A DNA stretch of 64,000 nucleotides from Gaiellasilicea sp963731615 (GTDB lineage Bacteria; Actinomycetota; Thermoleophilia; Gaiellales; Gaiellaceae): assembly GCA_963731615.1 (NCBI GenBank), contig CAVSWD010000009.1, positions 310,001 to 374,000 on the forward strand, read 5' to 3'. The notes beneath the pieces are model-generated. The model saw only the letters and a list, made by a program, of their open reading frames with translations, did not search any database and had not been told where the DNA came from. Shown piece after piece: positions 8,435 to 16,522 of this stretch. Both the position numbers and the translations under genes were made by a program. Numbering within the stretch: position 1 is the stretch's first letter; the number at the start of each line of letters is the position of its first letter.

Positions 8435-8658
8435 GCGAGCTCACCTTCGAGACGGCGCAGCGGGAGCTGGAAGAGATCGTCGAGCGCCTCGAGCGCGGCA
8501 ATGCCGGGCTCGACGAGGCGATCAAGCTCTGGGAGCGGGGTGAGGAGCTGCTGCGCTTCTGCCTCACCCGGCTCGAGGCGGCCGAGGGGACGATCGAGGA
8601 GCTCGCCCAGCGCGCGGCGGACCCCACACCGCTTCCGCCGCAGGCCGACGCCGGTTAG
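8431..8658 (+). CDS. xseB: Exodeoxyribonuclease VII small subunit
   Basis: 75 aa, GTG 8431 overlapping the xseA stop by 4 bp. Contains the XseB core: LTFETAQRELEEIVERLERG followed by LDEAIKLWERGEELLRFCLTRLEAAEGTIEEL, two antiparallel helices. It binds the XseA coiled-coil region to form active exonuclease VII. Translational coupling to xseA is indicated by the overlap. Confidence 0.95.
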   Translation: MSELTFETAQRELEEIVERLERGNAGLDEAIKLWERGEELLRFCLTRLEAAEGTIEELAQRAADPTPLPPQADAG

Positions 8659-8667
8659 GATCGCGTC

Positions 8668-9081
8668 GTGGCCCGCCCGTCTGCAGAGACGCTTGCCAAG
8701 GTGCCCCTGTTCGCCGGGCTGGAGCCGCGCGACCTGAACCGGATCGCCGAGTCCTTCAAGGAGCGACATCACTCCGCCGGCGACGCGATCGCGACGGAGG
8801 GCCAGGGCGGCGCCGGCTTCTTCATCATCAGCGAGGGCTCGGCCAAGGTGACCGTCCGCGGCGAGGAGCGCGGCACGCTCGGCCCAGGCGACTACTTCGG
8901 CGAGATCGCGCTGATCGACGAGGGCGCGCGCACGGCAACGGTCACCGCAGATTCGGATCTGACCACCTACGCGATGACGTTCTGGGAGTTCCGCCCCATC
9001 GTCGAGACCGACTCTCGGATCGCGTGGAAGCTCGTCCAGGCGCTCGCGCACAAGCTGCGCGAGGCCGACGCACGAACTTAG
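8668..9081 (+). CDS. Cyclic nucleotide-binding domain protein
   Basis: 137 aa, GTG 8668, TAG 9079-9081. Almost the whole protein is a cNMP-binding (Crp-like) beta-roll: LAKVPLFAGLEPRDLNRIAE, the turn GQGGAGFFIISEGSAKVTV, then the phosphate-binding cassette LGPGDYFGEIALIDEGARTATVTA, which has the GE and the R-T-A-T expected for cAMP binding. There is no helix-turn-helix domain, so it is a stand-alone sensor or regulatory subunit. It is 10 bp downstream of xseB and convergent with the glycerate kinase gene, with the two stops overlapping in a small palindrome. Confidence 0.85.
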   Translation: MARPSAETLAKVPLFAGLEPRDLNRIAESFKERHHSAGDAIATEGQGGAGFFIISEGSAKVTVRGEERGTLGPGDYFGEIALIDEGARTATVTADSDLTTYAMTFWEFRPIVETDSRIAWKLVQALAHKLREADART

Positions 9082-9098
9082 TGTTGATTCAACACTAG
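9078..9098. repeat. Short palindrome, copy A (TAGTGTTGA-TTCAACACTA)
   Basis: A near-perfect inverted repeat (TAGTGTTGA / TCAACACTA, one central base) spanning the convergent stops of the cNMP-binding gene and glycerate kinase. Its core GTGTTGA(T/A)TCAACAC recurs at 9415-9441. It could be a mobile palindrome or a protein binding site. Confidence 0.6.
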
Positions 9099-9414
9099 GT
9101 CTCGTCCCAGCTCGACAAGGTCGCGGTGCGCATACTGCGGGTCGCCCGAGAGGGCAACCGTCTCGTGCTCCTGGCAGCTCTGCTTCGATCCTGCCGCCGA
9201 AGACGACGCAGCGGACGCCGGCGGAACGGCGCACGACCTCGCCAGGCGCCTTTCCAAGCGCCGTTGTCGCGTCGACGCGACCTTCGCCGGTGACGACGAG
9301 GTCGTAGCCGGCGACGTCGAAGTGCAGGAGGTCGAGCACGAGCGCAGCCCCCGGAACGAGCTCGGCACCGAGCGACGCGAGCGCCGCGCCAAGCCCGCCC
9401 GCAGCGCCGCCGCC

Positions 9415-9441
9415 GAGCTTGTGTTGAATCAACACAAGCTC
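9415..9441. repeat. Short palindrome, copy B inside glycerate kinase
   Basis: Perfect inverted repeat with 13-base arms (GAGCTTGTGTTGA and its complement) around one central A, inside the glycerate kinase coding region. It keeps the frame open and encodes LVLIQHKL. Shares the 15-base core with copy A. Confidence 0.65.
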
Positions 9442-9982
9442 GTCTCGGGCGGCGAACCGGCGTTCGAGCTCCGCCACCTCCTCCAGGCCTGCGCCCTTCT
9501 GCGGCCCGAAGACGCGCGGTGCCTCGAGCAGCGTCGCCGAGACGTCGCAGGCGACGCGCGCCGGAACGGGCAAGTCGCGAACGACCTCGAGGAAACCCAC
9601 GCCGGCGTCCATCGTCGCGGTGCCTCCGAGCGCCAGCAGGAGCGCGGCCGGCTCGGCGGCGATCGCCGCGGCGACGAGCTCGCCGAAGCCCCGGCTCGAC
9701 GCCGCGAGCGGATCGAGCCGCTCCGGATCGAGCGGAATCGCCGCAGCCGCCTCGACGACGGCGCTGCCGTCAGTCAGGACGAGCCACTGCGCACGCCGCG
9801 GCTCACCGAACGCGTCGTGCACGTCCGCCTCGAGCCACTCCCCGCCGAGCGCCAGCCAGAGCGCCTCCGCCGTGCCCTCGCCGCCGTCCGCGATCGGCAG
9901 CTCGGTCGCCTCGGCGCCAACGGCCCGCAGGCCTTCGCCAAGCGCGGCCGCGGCCTCGGCTGCGGTGAGGACGCCCTTGAGG

Positions 9983-11035
9983 CTAGCCGGACACGCCAGC
10001 GCGCGCACGTTCCACCTCGGGCGGAGCGACCTCCTCGTCGACGGGCGCGTCACTCGCGTCGGGCATGTGCCGGAGGGTCGCGAACGACAGCCCTTCGCGC
10101 GCAAGGAAGACGAGGCCGATGCCGACGCCGACCGACATCTCGAGCACCTGCAGCACGATCCCGAAGGCGAACGCGGTCGAGTAGTTGACGCCGTACTGCA
10201 CGAGGGGCAGCGCGACGGCGGCCTGAACCAGCCCGATGTTGCCCGGCCAGAGCGGGAAGATCGTGGCGACGTTCATCAGCAGCAGCACGAGCGCCGCTGC
10301 GGGGAGCGGGGCGTGGATGTCGAAGGCCCGCATCGCCACGTACACGGCCAGCAGCTGGAAGAGCCAGCCGACGCACTGGAGCAGGATCGCGAGGATTGCC
10401 GGGATCGGCGACCTGAGCACCGCGAGTCCCTGGCGTGCCATCACGAGCAGGCGCCGCAGCGGCTTGGCGCCGTCGAGCGCGGGCATGTGGCGGCGGCGCG
10501 CACTGACGACGGCGACGGTGAAGAGGAGGATTCCGATCGTCGCGACGATGAGGAGGCTCGTCACGGCCCAGCCCGGCACCTTCGCCGTCGCGAGCACATA
10601 GGCGACCAGCAGCAGGGCGGGGAAGAGATCGAAGAGCCGGTGTGCGAAGACGGTGCCGACCAGCGCCCCGCTCGTACCGGGGCCGTGCGGCAAGCGCCGC
10701 CGGAGCACCGCGACGCGCGCAAGCTCGCCGATGCGGCCCGGCAGCACGGCGTTCGCGAGCAGACCGATCGAGAAGGCCGAGAAGACGTTCGGGAATCCCG
10801 GCCGCGGCGGATCGAGCGCCTGGTCGATCGTGAAGCGCCACGCGAACGCACGCGCGAAGACCGAGATCAGGTTCAGCCACATTGCGAAAGCGATCCAGGC
10901 CCAGTTGACGAGATCGAACGCGTGATAGACGACGTTCCAGTCGGGTCCGCGCCACCAGAGCATCAGGCCGACGACGGCGAGCAGCGGGAGGAGCAGGCTG
11001 CTGCGCAGCCAGAGACTCTGCGGGAGCAGCCTCAT
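9983..11035 (-). CDS. Flippase-like membrane protein (lysylphosphatidylglycerol synthase TM family)
   Basis: 350 aa from ATG 11035, with about eight transmembrane helices. Family features of the LPG_synthase_TM / UPF0104 group are visible: an early helix LLLPLLAVVGLMLWW, the motif LLANAVLPGRIGELARVAVLRRRLP, the segment TVFAHRLFDLFPALLLVAYV and a later MNVATIFPLWPGNIGLVQAA. Members are thought to move or modify lipid-linked compounds across the cytoplasmic membrane. It overlaps the glycosyltransferase upstream (4 bp) and glycerate kinase downstream, so all three form one operon. A role in glycolipid or glycan synthesis is inferred from this context. Confidence 0.8.
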   Translation of the reverse strand: MRLLPQSLWLRSSLLLPLLAVVGLMLWWRGPDWNVVYHAFDLVNWAWIAFAMWLNLISVFARAFAWRFTIDQALDPPRPGFPNVFSAFSIGLLANAVLPGRIGELARVAVLRRRLPHGPGTSGALVGTVFAHRLFDLFPALLLVAYVLATAKVPGWAVTSLLIVATIGILLFTVAVVSARRRHMPALDGAKPLRRLLVMARQGLAVLRSPIPAILAILLQCVGWLFQLLAVYVAMRAFDIHAPLPAAALVLLLMNVATIFPLWPGNIGLVQAAVALPLVQYGVNYSTAFAFGIVLQVLEMSVGVGIGLVFLAREGLSFATLRHMPDASDAPVDEEVAPPEVERARAGVSG

Positions 11036-12171
11036 GCCGCCACCGGCGTCCGCACGCCGCGAGCGTCGTCGTAGATCTCGACGAGTCGCCGGGCGATGTC
11101 CGGCCAGGCGTACCGCTCGACGGCGAGCCGGCGCGCAGCGGCCCCGCGCAGCTGCCGGCCGTCTTCGTCGGCGAGCAGCGTGGCAACGGCGGCGGCGAGC
11201 GCTACGGGATCGTCGGGCCGTACCGAGACCGATGTCTCCGCCGTCATCACGTCGCGGTAGCCGGGGATGTCGGAAGCGACCACCGGCGTCGCGCATGCAA
11301 ATGCGCGCGTCAGCACCATCCCGAAGCTCTCGCCGCCCAGCGAGGGCGCCACGAGAGCCTTCGCGGAGGCGAGCTCGGCGGTCAGGTCGTCCTGGGTCAG
11401 GAAGCCGAGCACGTCGATCCCGTCCTCCGCCACGCGGAGCCGGGCCAGCAGGAGCCGAACGGCCAGCGGGTCGGCGCCGACGATCCGCAGACGCGCGCCC
11501 GTCTCCGTCCGGATCTGCGGCCAGGCACGGAGGAGAACCTGCAGGCCCTTCCTCGGCTCCTGCCGCCCCGCGAAGACGACGCGATGCTCGCGCCCGCCCG
11601 GCTCGACGTCGTCCGGGAGCAAGACGCCGTTGGGGACGATCTCGTACTCGCCCGGAAGCCAGCGCTGCGCCGACGCACGCGCCTGCTCCGAGACGGCGAT
11701 GCGCCGGTCGAGTCGCTCCTCCAGGAAGCCCCAGACGGGTTTCGCGAGCCGCATCCAGCCGAGGTCGCCGCTCGCATGGTGGGTGCCGACCATCGGACCG
11801 TCCCAGAAGGCGAGCGCCGCAATGCAGGGCGTCGGCGTCATCGGCTCGTGCAGGTGCAGCAGGTCGAAGTTCTCTCGAGCGAGCACTCGCCGGATGCGCG
11901 GGATCGAGCGCGGGCTGAGGATGATGTTCGGCAGGGAGCCGTTCGCCGGCACGATTACGGAGCGGCCGATCGCGATCACTCCGGGAGGCGGCTCGCCGTG
12001 GCGGCCGACGCGCGGATGCAGGACGCGCGTGAACTGGCCGGGCGGATCGTTGCCCATGATCAGGCGCACGTCATGGCCGAGCTCGCGCAAGGCTGCCGCC
12101 TGCAGCTCAGCGTGTTCCACGACGGCACCCCAGAAGGACCACGAGAACGGGACGACGATGCCCACCTTCAT
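11032..12171 (-). CDS. Glycosyltransferase family 4 (PimA/MshA-like GT-B fold)
   Basis: 379 aa. The N-terminal half has the GT-B acceptor domain (VGIVVPFSWSFWGAVVEHAELQAAALRELGHDV; HLHEPMTP), the C-terminal half the donor domain (VVFAGRQEPRKGLQVLLRA, VLGFLTQDDLTAELASAKALVAPSL). The nucleotide-sugar EX7E motif reads ESFGMVLTR, so the second Glu is Arg, which is unusual for retaining GT4 enzymes. It is probably involved in cell-envelope glycolipid or mannoside synthesis. First gene of the operon with the flippase-like protein; divergent from the dioxygenase at 12210 with 38 bp between starts. Confidence 0.85.
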   Translation of the reverse strand: MKVGIVVPFSWSFWGAVVEHAELQAAALRELGHDVRLIMGNDPPGQFTRVLHPRVGRHGEPPPGVIAIGRSVIVPANGSLPNIILSPRSIPRIRRVLARENFDLLHLHEPMTPTPCIAALAFWDGPMVGTHHASGDLGWMRLAKPVWGFLEERLDRRIAVSEQARASAQRWLPGEYEIVPNGVLLPDDVEPGGREHRVVFAGRQEPRKGLQVLLRAWPQIRTETGARLRIVGADPLAVRLLLARLRVAEDGIDVLGFLTQDDLTAELASAKALVAPSLGGESFGMVLTRAFACATPVVASDIPGYRDVMTAETSVSVRPDDPVALAAAVATLLADEDGRQLRGAAARRLAVERYAWPDIARRLVEIYDDARGVRTPVAA

Positions 12172-12209
12172 CTCCGCAGGAAGTCTATGCGTGCCTGCAG
12201 AATGCGCCC

Positions 12210-13121
12210 ATGCGCCTCGAAGGAGTCCACCATGTGACGCTGATCACCGGCGACGCGCCACGGAACGTCGACTTCTACACCCGCGTGCTCGGGCTCCGGC
12301 TGGTCAAGAAGACGGTCAACCAGGACGACCCGACCGTCTACCACCTCTTCTACGCGGACGAGCACGGGAGCGCCGGCTCGGACATCACGTTCTTCGAGTA
12401 CCCGGGCGCGGCGCGCGGCCAGGCGGGGCCGGGAATGGTGCACACCGTCGTCTGGCGGGTAGCCTCGGAGGAGGCGCTCGGCTTCTGGGAGCAGCGGCTT
12501 GCGGGCGAGGGCCAGACCGCGACGCACGCCGGCGACAGCCTTACGTTCGAGGACTTCGAGGGCGTCCGGCACGAGCTCACGATCGACCACACCCGCGACG
12601 AGCCGCTCGTCGCGACGCACCCGGAGATCCCGGCAGAGCACGCACTCCGGGGCTTCGACGGCGTGCGGGCTTACGCAATCGACGTCGACCGCAGCACCGG
12701 CCTGCTCGAGGAGACGCTCGGCTTCGAGTCGCGTGGGGACAACACCTGGGAAGCCCGCGGCGACGCGCGAGGCGGCTTCTACGTCTACGACGCCGCGCCG
12801 GAGGGCCGAGGGATTCCCGGAGCGGGCACCGTGCACCACGTTGCGTGGGCGACGAACATGGACGAGCAGGACGCGTGGCAGGAGCGGGTCGCCGAGGCCG
12901 GCTACCGGCCGACGCAGGTGATCGACCGCTTCTACTTCAAGTCGATTTACTTCCGCGAGCCGAACGGGATCCTCTTCGAGCTCGCGACGCTCGGGCCTGG
13001 GTTCGCGACCGACGAGGATCCCGAGCACCTCGGCGAGCGGCTCTCGCTGCCGCCGGACTTCGAGCACCTGCGCGAGCAGATCGAGCCGAAGCTGACACCG
13101 TTGCCCAACCCCCGCGGATGA
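12210..13121 (+). CDS. Ring-cleaving dioxygenase, VOC superfamily (MhqO/MhqE-like)
   Basis: 303 aa with two glyoxalase/VOC modules. Typical motifs: GVHHVTLITGDAPRNVDFYTRVLGLRLVKKTVNQDDP, the phrase YADEHGSAGSDITFFEYPGA, and in the second module GTVHHVAWATNMDEQDAW and YFREPNGILFELATLGPGF. Metal ligands His, His and Glu are visible in these segments. Relatives in Bacillus (MhqO, MhqE) act against hydroquinones as Fe/Mn dioxygenases. The neighbour seven bases downstream is the matching MhqD-like hydrolase, which supports a quinone-detoxification pair. Confidence 0.85.
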   Translation: MRLEGVHHVTLITGDAPRNVDFYTRVLGLRLVKKTVNQDDPTVYHLFYADEHGSAGSDITFFEYPGAARGQAGPGMVHTVVWRVASEEALGFWEQRLAGEGQTATHAGDSLTFEDFEGVRHELTIDHTRDEPLVATHPEIPAEHALRGFDGVRAYAIDVDRSTGLLEETLGFESRGDNTWEARGDARGGFYVYDAAPEGRGIPGAGTVHHVAWATNMDEQDAWQERVAEAGYRPTQVIDRFYFKSIYFREPNGILFELATLGPGFATDEDPEHLGERLSLPPDFEHLREQIEPKLTPLPNPRG

Positions 13122-13128
13122 CCCTGAG

Positions 13129-13734
13129 ATGACGTTGCTCACCCTCGAGCGTCCCGCCGAGGGCGAGCCGGCCGGATCGCTCGTGCTCCTGCACGGACGC
13201 GGGGCCGACGAGCACGACCTGCACCCCCTGCTCGATGCACTCGACCCGGAGCGGCGGCTGCTCGGTGTGACTCCGCGCGGCCCGCTCTCGCTCCCGCCGG
13301 GCGGGGCTCACTGGTACCGGCTCGCCGGAATCCCGACCCCCGACCCGGCGACGTTCTGGCCGAGCTTCCACGCGCTCGCGGAGCTCCTCGACGGGCTGCC
13401 ACGGCCGCTCGTGCTCGGCGGCTTCTCGCAGGGAGCGGTGATGAGCTGGGCGCTCGGCCTCGGGCGCGGCCCGGCGAAGCGACCGGCTGCGATCGTGGCG
13501 CTGTCCGGCTTCATGCCGCGCGTCGAAGGGCTCGAGCTCGATCTGTCCGAACTCGATGGCTACCCGGTGGGGATCGCCCACGGCACGCACGATCCCGTCA
13601 TTCCGGTGGACTTCAGCAGGGAGGCGCGGTCGCTGCTCGAGCCAGCCGGTGCAAGCGTCCTCTACCGCGAGTACCCGCTGCCGCACACGATCGACCCAAG
13701 GGTGATTCCCGAGCTCCGCGAGCTCGTCCCGTGA
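13129..13734 (+). CDS. Phospholipase/carboxylesterase family hydrolase (MhqD-like)
   Basis: 201 aa alpha/beta hydrolase. Visible elements: VLLHGRGADEHDL, nucleophile elbow LGGFSQGAVMSW (Ser), the acid in GIAHGTHDPVIPV and the final His in YPLPHTIDP. Length and motifs match the small carboxylesterase family that includes MhqD. Adjacent to the ring-cleaving dioxygenase (seven-base gap) and overlapping the next gene by 4 bp, so the three plus-strand genes form an operon. Confidence 0.85.
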   Translation: MTLLTLERPAEGEPAGSLVLLHGRGADEHDLHPLLDALDPERRLLGVTPRGPLSLPPGGAHWYRLAGIPTPDPATFWPSFHALAELLDGLPRPLVLGGFSQGAVMSWALGLGRGPAKRPAAIVALSGFMPRVEGLELDLSELDGYPVGIAHGTHDPVIPVDFSREARSLLEPAGASVLYREYPLPHTIDPRVIPELRELVP

Positions 13735-15470
13735 GCCAACGTGAGCCCCGGATCGGCCTCGCGCTCTCAGGCGGAGGCTTCAGGGCTGCGTTCTTTCACG
13801 TCGGCGTGCTCGAGCAACTCGAGAAACTCGACTTGCTGCGCCACGTCCGCATGCTCTCGTGCGTCTCAGGAGGCTCGATCGCAGGGGCGGCCTACTACCT
13901 CTCGCTCTTCAAGTCGCTGATGCTCGGGAACGAGATCGAGCCTGGGATGGTGCCGCCGCTGCAGGAAGAGCTCCTGGCGCCGCCCGCGTATGCGGCATGC
14001 GTCGAGCAGACCCGCAACGTGCTCGAGGAGCTCGCGGCCGCGAACGTCCGCTCCGCGATGCTTCGCAATCTCTGGAAGAACGTCGTCATGTTCGTCAGCC
14101 CGGCGTACTCGCGCACCGATCGAGCGGGCGACATGCTGGACGTCAAGCTGCGCGAAGGGTTCAACATCGACACCGGCTACCGCTACCCGTTTGTCGCGCG
14201 CCAGCTTCAGCTGCGTAGCCTGCTCGCCGACCGGCCTGACCTCCCCCGGCTCGTCCTGAACGCCACGACGTTGAACACCGGCCACAACTGGCGCTTCGAG
14301 CCCGCGGGGATGGGCGAGACCATGCCGTTGCCGCGTCGGTTCGTGGACAAGAACGACCTGCTCGTGTGGCGCCCGTTCTCGATGATGCCCGAGCAACAGC
14401 AGGACTTCCCCCTCGGCTTCGCGGTCGTCGCCTCGGCAGCGTTCCCGGGGCTGTTCCGCCCGCTTCCGGTCAGTGGGCTCTACGGTCGCCGAGTCGATCT
14501 CATGGACGGTGGCGCCCAGGACAATCAGGGCGTCCAGGCGCTCGTCGAGGCCCATCTGGCCGACCCGGACGAGCCACTGTTCGACCGGATCATCGTCAGC
14601 GACGGCTCCGGTCAGCTCAAGGACGAGGGGACGAAACGCCGCTCCGCCGTTGCTGTCGGCCGGATCATCGGCATCCAGGGCGACAGGATCAGAGAAGAGC
14701 AGCTGCTCGCCGCCCGATCGCGCGTTGAGACGAGCGGAGCGCAGTTCGACCTACTCGACCTTCGCCATGGACTGCCCTACGCCGACGTGCCGGCGGCCGG
14801 CGGGCCGCCGGTCCCGGGAGGAGGCGCGCCGAGCCGCGTCCGCGAGTACCTGGCCCAGATCCGAACCGATCTGGACGCTTTTGGGGCGCTCGAGATGTCG
14901 CTGCTTCGCCTGCGCGGTCGTGAGGTCGCTGCGACCGTTCTTGGTGGTCCGACGGTCCCCATTCCGGAGGTGACCCCGTTCACACGACGCGACGAGCTGC
15001 TCTCGGCTGCGGGCTCCCAGCTATCGAAGCCGCTGCGCGTGTACTCGGCGGATGTGTTCGTGCTGGGCCTCATCGTCGGCGCGCTCGCGGTCGTCGCGGC
15101 GTGGTCCGTCCGCTTCGTCAGGTCCGATCCGGACTGGCGCCTGCTCGTCGTTCCACTCGTCTCAGTGGTCTTTCTCCTCTCGCCGGCACTCGTCAGCCGA
15201 GTCCTCCTGAAGCTCGCCAACCAGTTCGGCGTTCCGAGAGAGGGCCGCTGGTTCGCAGGCGTTGTCGTGTACGTCGGCCTCCTGGTCGCTGCCTGGCGCT
15301 TCGGCTCCCGCGTCGTCGAGGTCGGGAACGTCACCTGGTCGGATCGGCAGGCGGCCTTCGCCGCGGCGCTGTTGCTCGCGGTGCCACCAGTGCTCCCAGC
15401 CGTGCTTGCCCTGCTGTGGTGGCTCGAGGGTCTCTGGTGGAAGCGGCTCGCCCGCGCGCCGGCTGGCTAG
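13731..15470 (+). CDS. Patatin-like phospholipase with C-terminal membrane helices
   Basis: 579 aa, GTG 13731. The oxyanion-hole motif LALSGGGFRAAFFHVGVL is followed by the nucleophile segment MLSCVSGGSIAGAAY (the GxSxG first Gly is Cys here) and the catalytic Asp in LMDGGAQDNQG. These make a serine-Asp dyad lipase of the patatin family. The last 140 residues contain about four hydrophobic helices (VFVLGLIVGALAVVAAW, LLVVPLVSVVFLLSPAL, VVVYVGLLVAAW and ALLLAVPPVLPAVLALLWW), so the enzyme is probably membrane-anchored. The fusion is less common than soluble patatins. Cotranscribed with the MhqD-like gene. Confidence 0.85.
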   Translation: MSQREPRIGLALSGGGFRAAFFHVGVLEQLEKLDLLRHVRMLSCVSGGSIAGAAYYLSLFKSLMLGNEIEPGMVPPLQEELLAPPAYAACVEQTRNVLEELAAANVRSAMLRNLWKNVVMFVSPAYSRTDRAGDMLDVKLREGFNIDTGYRYPFVARQLQLRSLLADRPDLPRLVLNATTLNTGHNWRFEPAGMGETMPLPRRFVDKNDLLVWRPFSMMPEQQQDFPLGFAVVASAAFPGLFRPLPVSGLYGRRVDLMDGGAQDNQGVQALVEAHLADPDEPLFDRIIVSDGSGQLKDEGTKRRSAVAVGRIIGIQGDRIREEQLLAARSRVETSGAQFDLLDLRHGLPYADVPAAGGPPVPGGGAPSRVREYLAQIRTDLDAFGALEMSLLRLRGREVAATVLGGPTVPIPEVTPFTRRDELLSAAGSQLSKPLRVYSADVFVLGLIVGALAVVAAWSVRFVRSDPDWRLLVVPLVSVVFLLSPALVSRVLLKLANQFGVPREGRWFAGVVVYVGLLVAAWRFGSRVVEVGNVTWSDRQAAFAAALLLAVPPVLPAVLALLWWLEGLWWKRLARAPAG

Positions 15471-15481
15471 AGTCTCACGCG

Positions 15482-16474
15482 ATGTTCGACCAGGGGCTCG
15501 CCGAGCTGCACACTCACCTCGGCGGCTCGGTCGCCTCCGAGATCCTGTGGTCGTTGTCGCACGAGCAGGGGATCGCGTTGCCGGTGAAGGACTTCTGGGA
15601 GTTCGACGCGCTGGTGACCGTCTCCGACCCGCGCGGGGTCGAGAACCTCGACGCGCTCGATCGGATCTACCACTGGACCGAGCTGATCCAGTCATCGCCG
15701 CTCGCCGTCGAGCGCTCCGTGCACGCTGCCATCGGCGGTGCTTACCGGAGCCAGCAGATCACGACGCTGGAGCTCCGCTTCAACCCGATGAAGCGCAATC
15801 GCGGCGGCGAGCGTGACCTCGACCACATCATCCTCGCCTCGATCCGCGGCCTCGACCGGGCCTCGCTCGAGTACCCGCAGGTGCGCAGCGGCCTGATCCT
15901 GATGATGGACCGGACCTTCTCGGCGCGGCAGAACGAGGTCGTGGTCGAGAAGGCGATCCGCTGGGCCTCGCGCGGCGTCGTCGGGATCGACATCGCCGGG
16001 CCGAGACCGGGCGGCAAGCGCTACGACTACACACAGATCACGCCGATGGTCGAAACGGCACGTGCCGCGGGCCTCGGCGTCACGATCCATGTCGGCGAGG
16101 AGGGCGAGTTCGGCCTGGAGGAGATCGGCGAGGTGGTCGAACACCTGCGGCCGGACCGGATCGGTCACGGCATCCTCGCCGCGCGCGACCCGGAACTGAT
16201 GCGCGTCCTCCGCGACGCCGGCACCGTGCTCGAGATCTGCCCGACCTCGAACCTGCTGACGAAGGCGCTGCCCGACGAGGAGGCCATTCGCGAGACGTTC
16301 CGCACCTTCGTCGAGAACGACGTCGCGTTCACGATCGCGACGGACGGGCCGGAGATGATGCGCACGCACCTGCGCGACGAGCTCGAGCTGCTGGAGCGGA
16401 TCGGTGCGCTCTCCCACGAGGAGCTCGAGGCGGCGAACGCGCGCGGTCACGAAGCCAGCTTCATCGCCCGCTGA
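15482..16474 (+). CDS. Adenosine deaminase-like metallohydrolase
   Basis: 330 aa from ATG 15482. The amidohydrolase metal centre is present: ELHTHLGGS (HxH), HVGEEGEFGLEE (His and the catalytic Glu), DRIGHGI, and the metal Asp in FTIATDGPEM. In true adenosine deaminases this last motif is TDDP; here the second Asp, which contacts purine N7, is Gly. The fold and metal site are therefore clear but the substrate may not be adenosine. No partner gene of a known pathway is adjacent, though the window is rich in purine synthesis genes. Confidence 0.75.
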   Translation: MFDQGLAELHTHLGGSVASEILWSLSHEQGIALPVKDFWEFDALVTVSDPRGVENLDALDRIYHWTELIQSSPLAVERSVHAAIGGAYRSQQITTLELRFNPMKRNRGGERDLDHIILASIRGLDRASLEYPQVRSGLILMMDRTFSARQNEVVVEKAIRWASRGVVGIDIAGPRPGGKRYDYTQITPMVETARAAGLGVTIHVGEEGEFGLEEIGEVVEHLRPDRIGHGILAARDPELMRVLRDAGTVLEICPTSNLLTKALPDEEAIRETFRTFVENDVAFTIATDGPEMMRTHLRDELELLERIGALSHEELEAANARGHEASFIAR

Positions 16475-16522
16475 GCCCTCCGAGGAATCTCACGGGGCAT
16501 CCGCTCGTTGCGTTGACCAGGT

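Larger units (their letters stand above)
9078..10008 (-). pseudogene. Glycerate kinase (GlxK/GarK family), one frame break
   Basis: GTG 10008 begins VRALACPASLKGVLTAAEAA, the normal N-terminus of the glycerate kinase family, followed by LPIADGGEGT, LALGGTATMDAGVGFLEV and GEGRVDATTALGKAPGEV. Near 9175 the frame breaks after CVVFGGRIE; the neighbouring frame supplies the expected end (ETVALSGDPQYAHRDLVELG) and stops with TAA 9078-9080. It phosphorylates D-glycerate. Unusually, residues around 195-200 (LVLIQHKL) and the last residues (LVLNQH) are both encoded by copies of a GTGTTGA-TCAACAC palindrome, where relatives have ordinary linker sequence. Overlaps the upstream membrane-protein gene by 26 bp (same operon). 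Confidence 0.75.

Noticed and set aside
8308..10104. Single long 598-aa minus-strand protein covering glycerate kinase and the xseB region
   Set aside because: After the frame break near 9175 the long frame is the antisense shadow of the cNMP-binding and xseB genes and has no family text.
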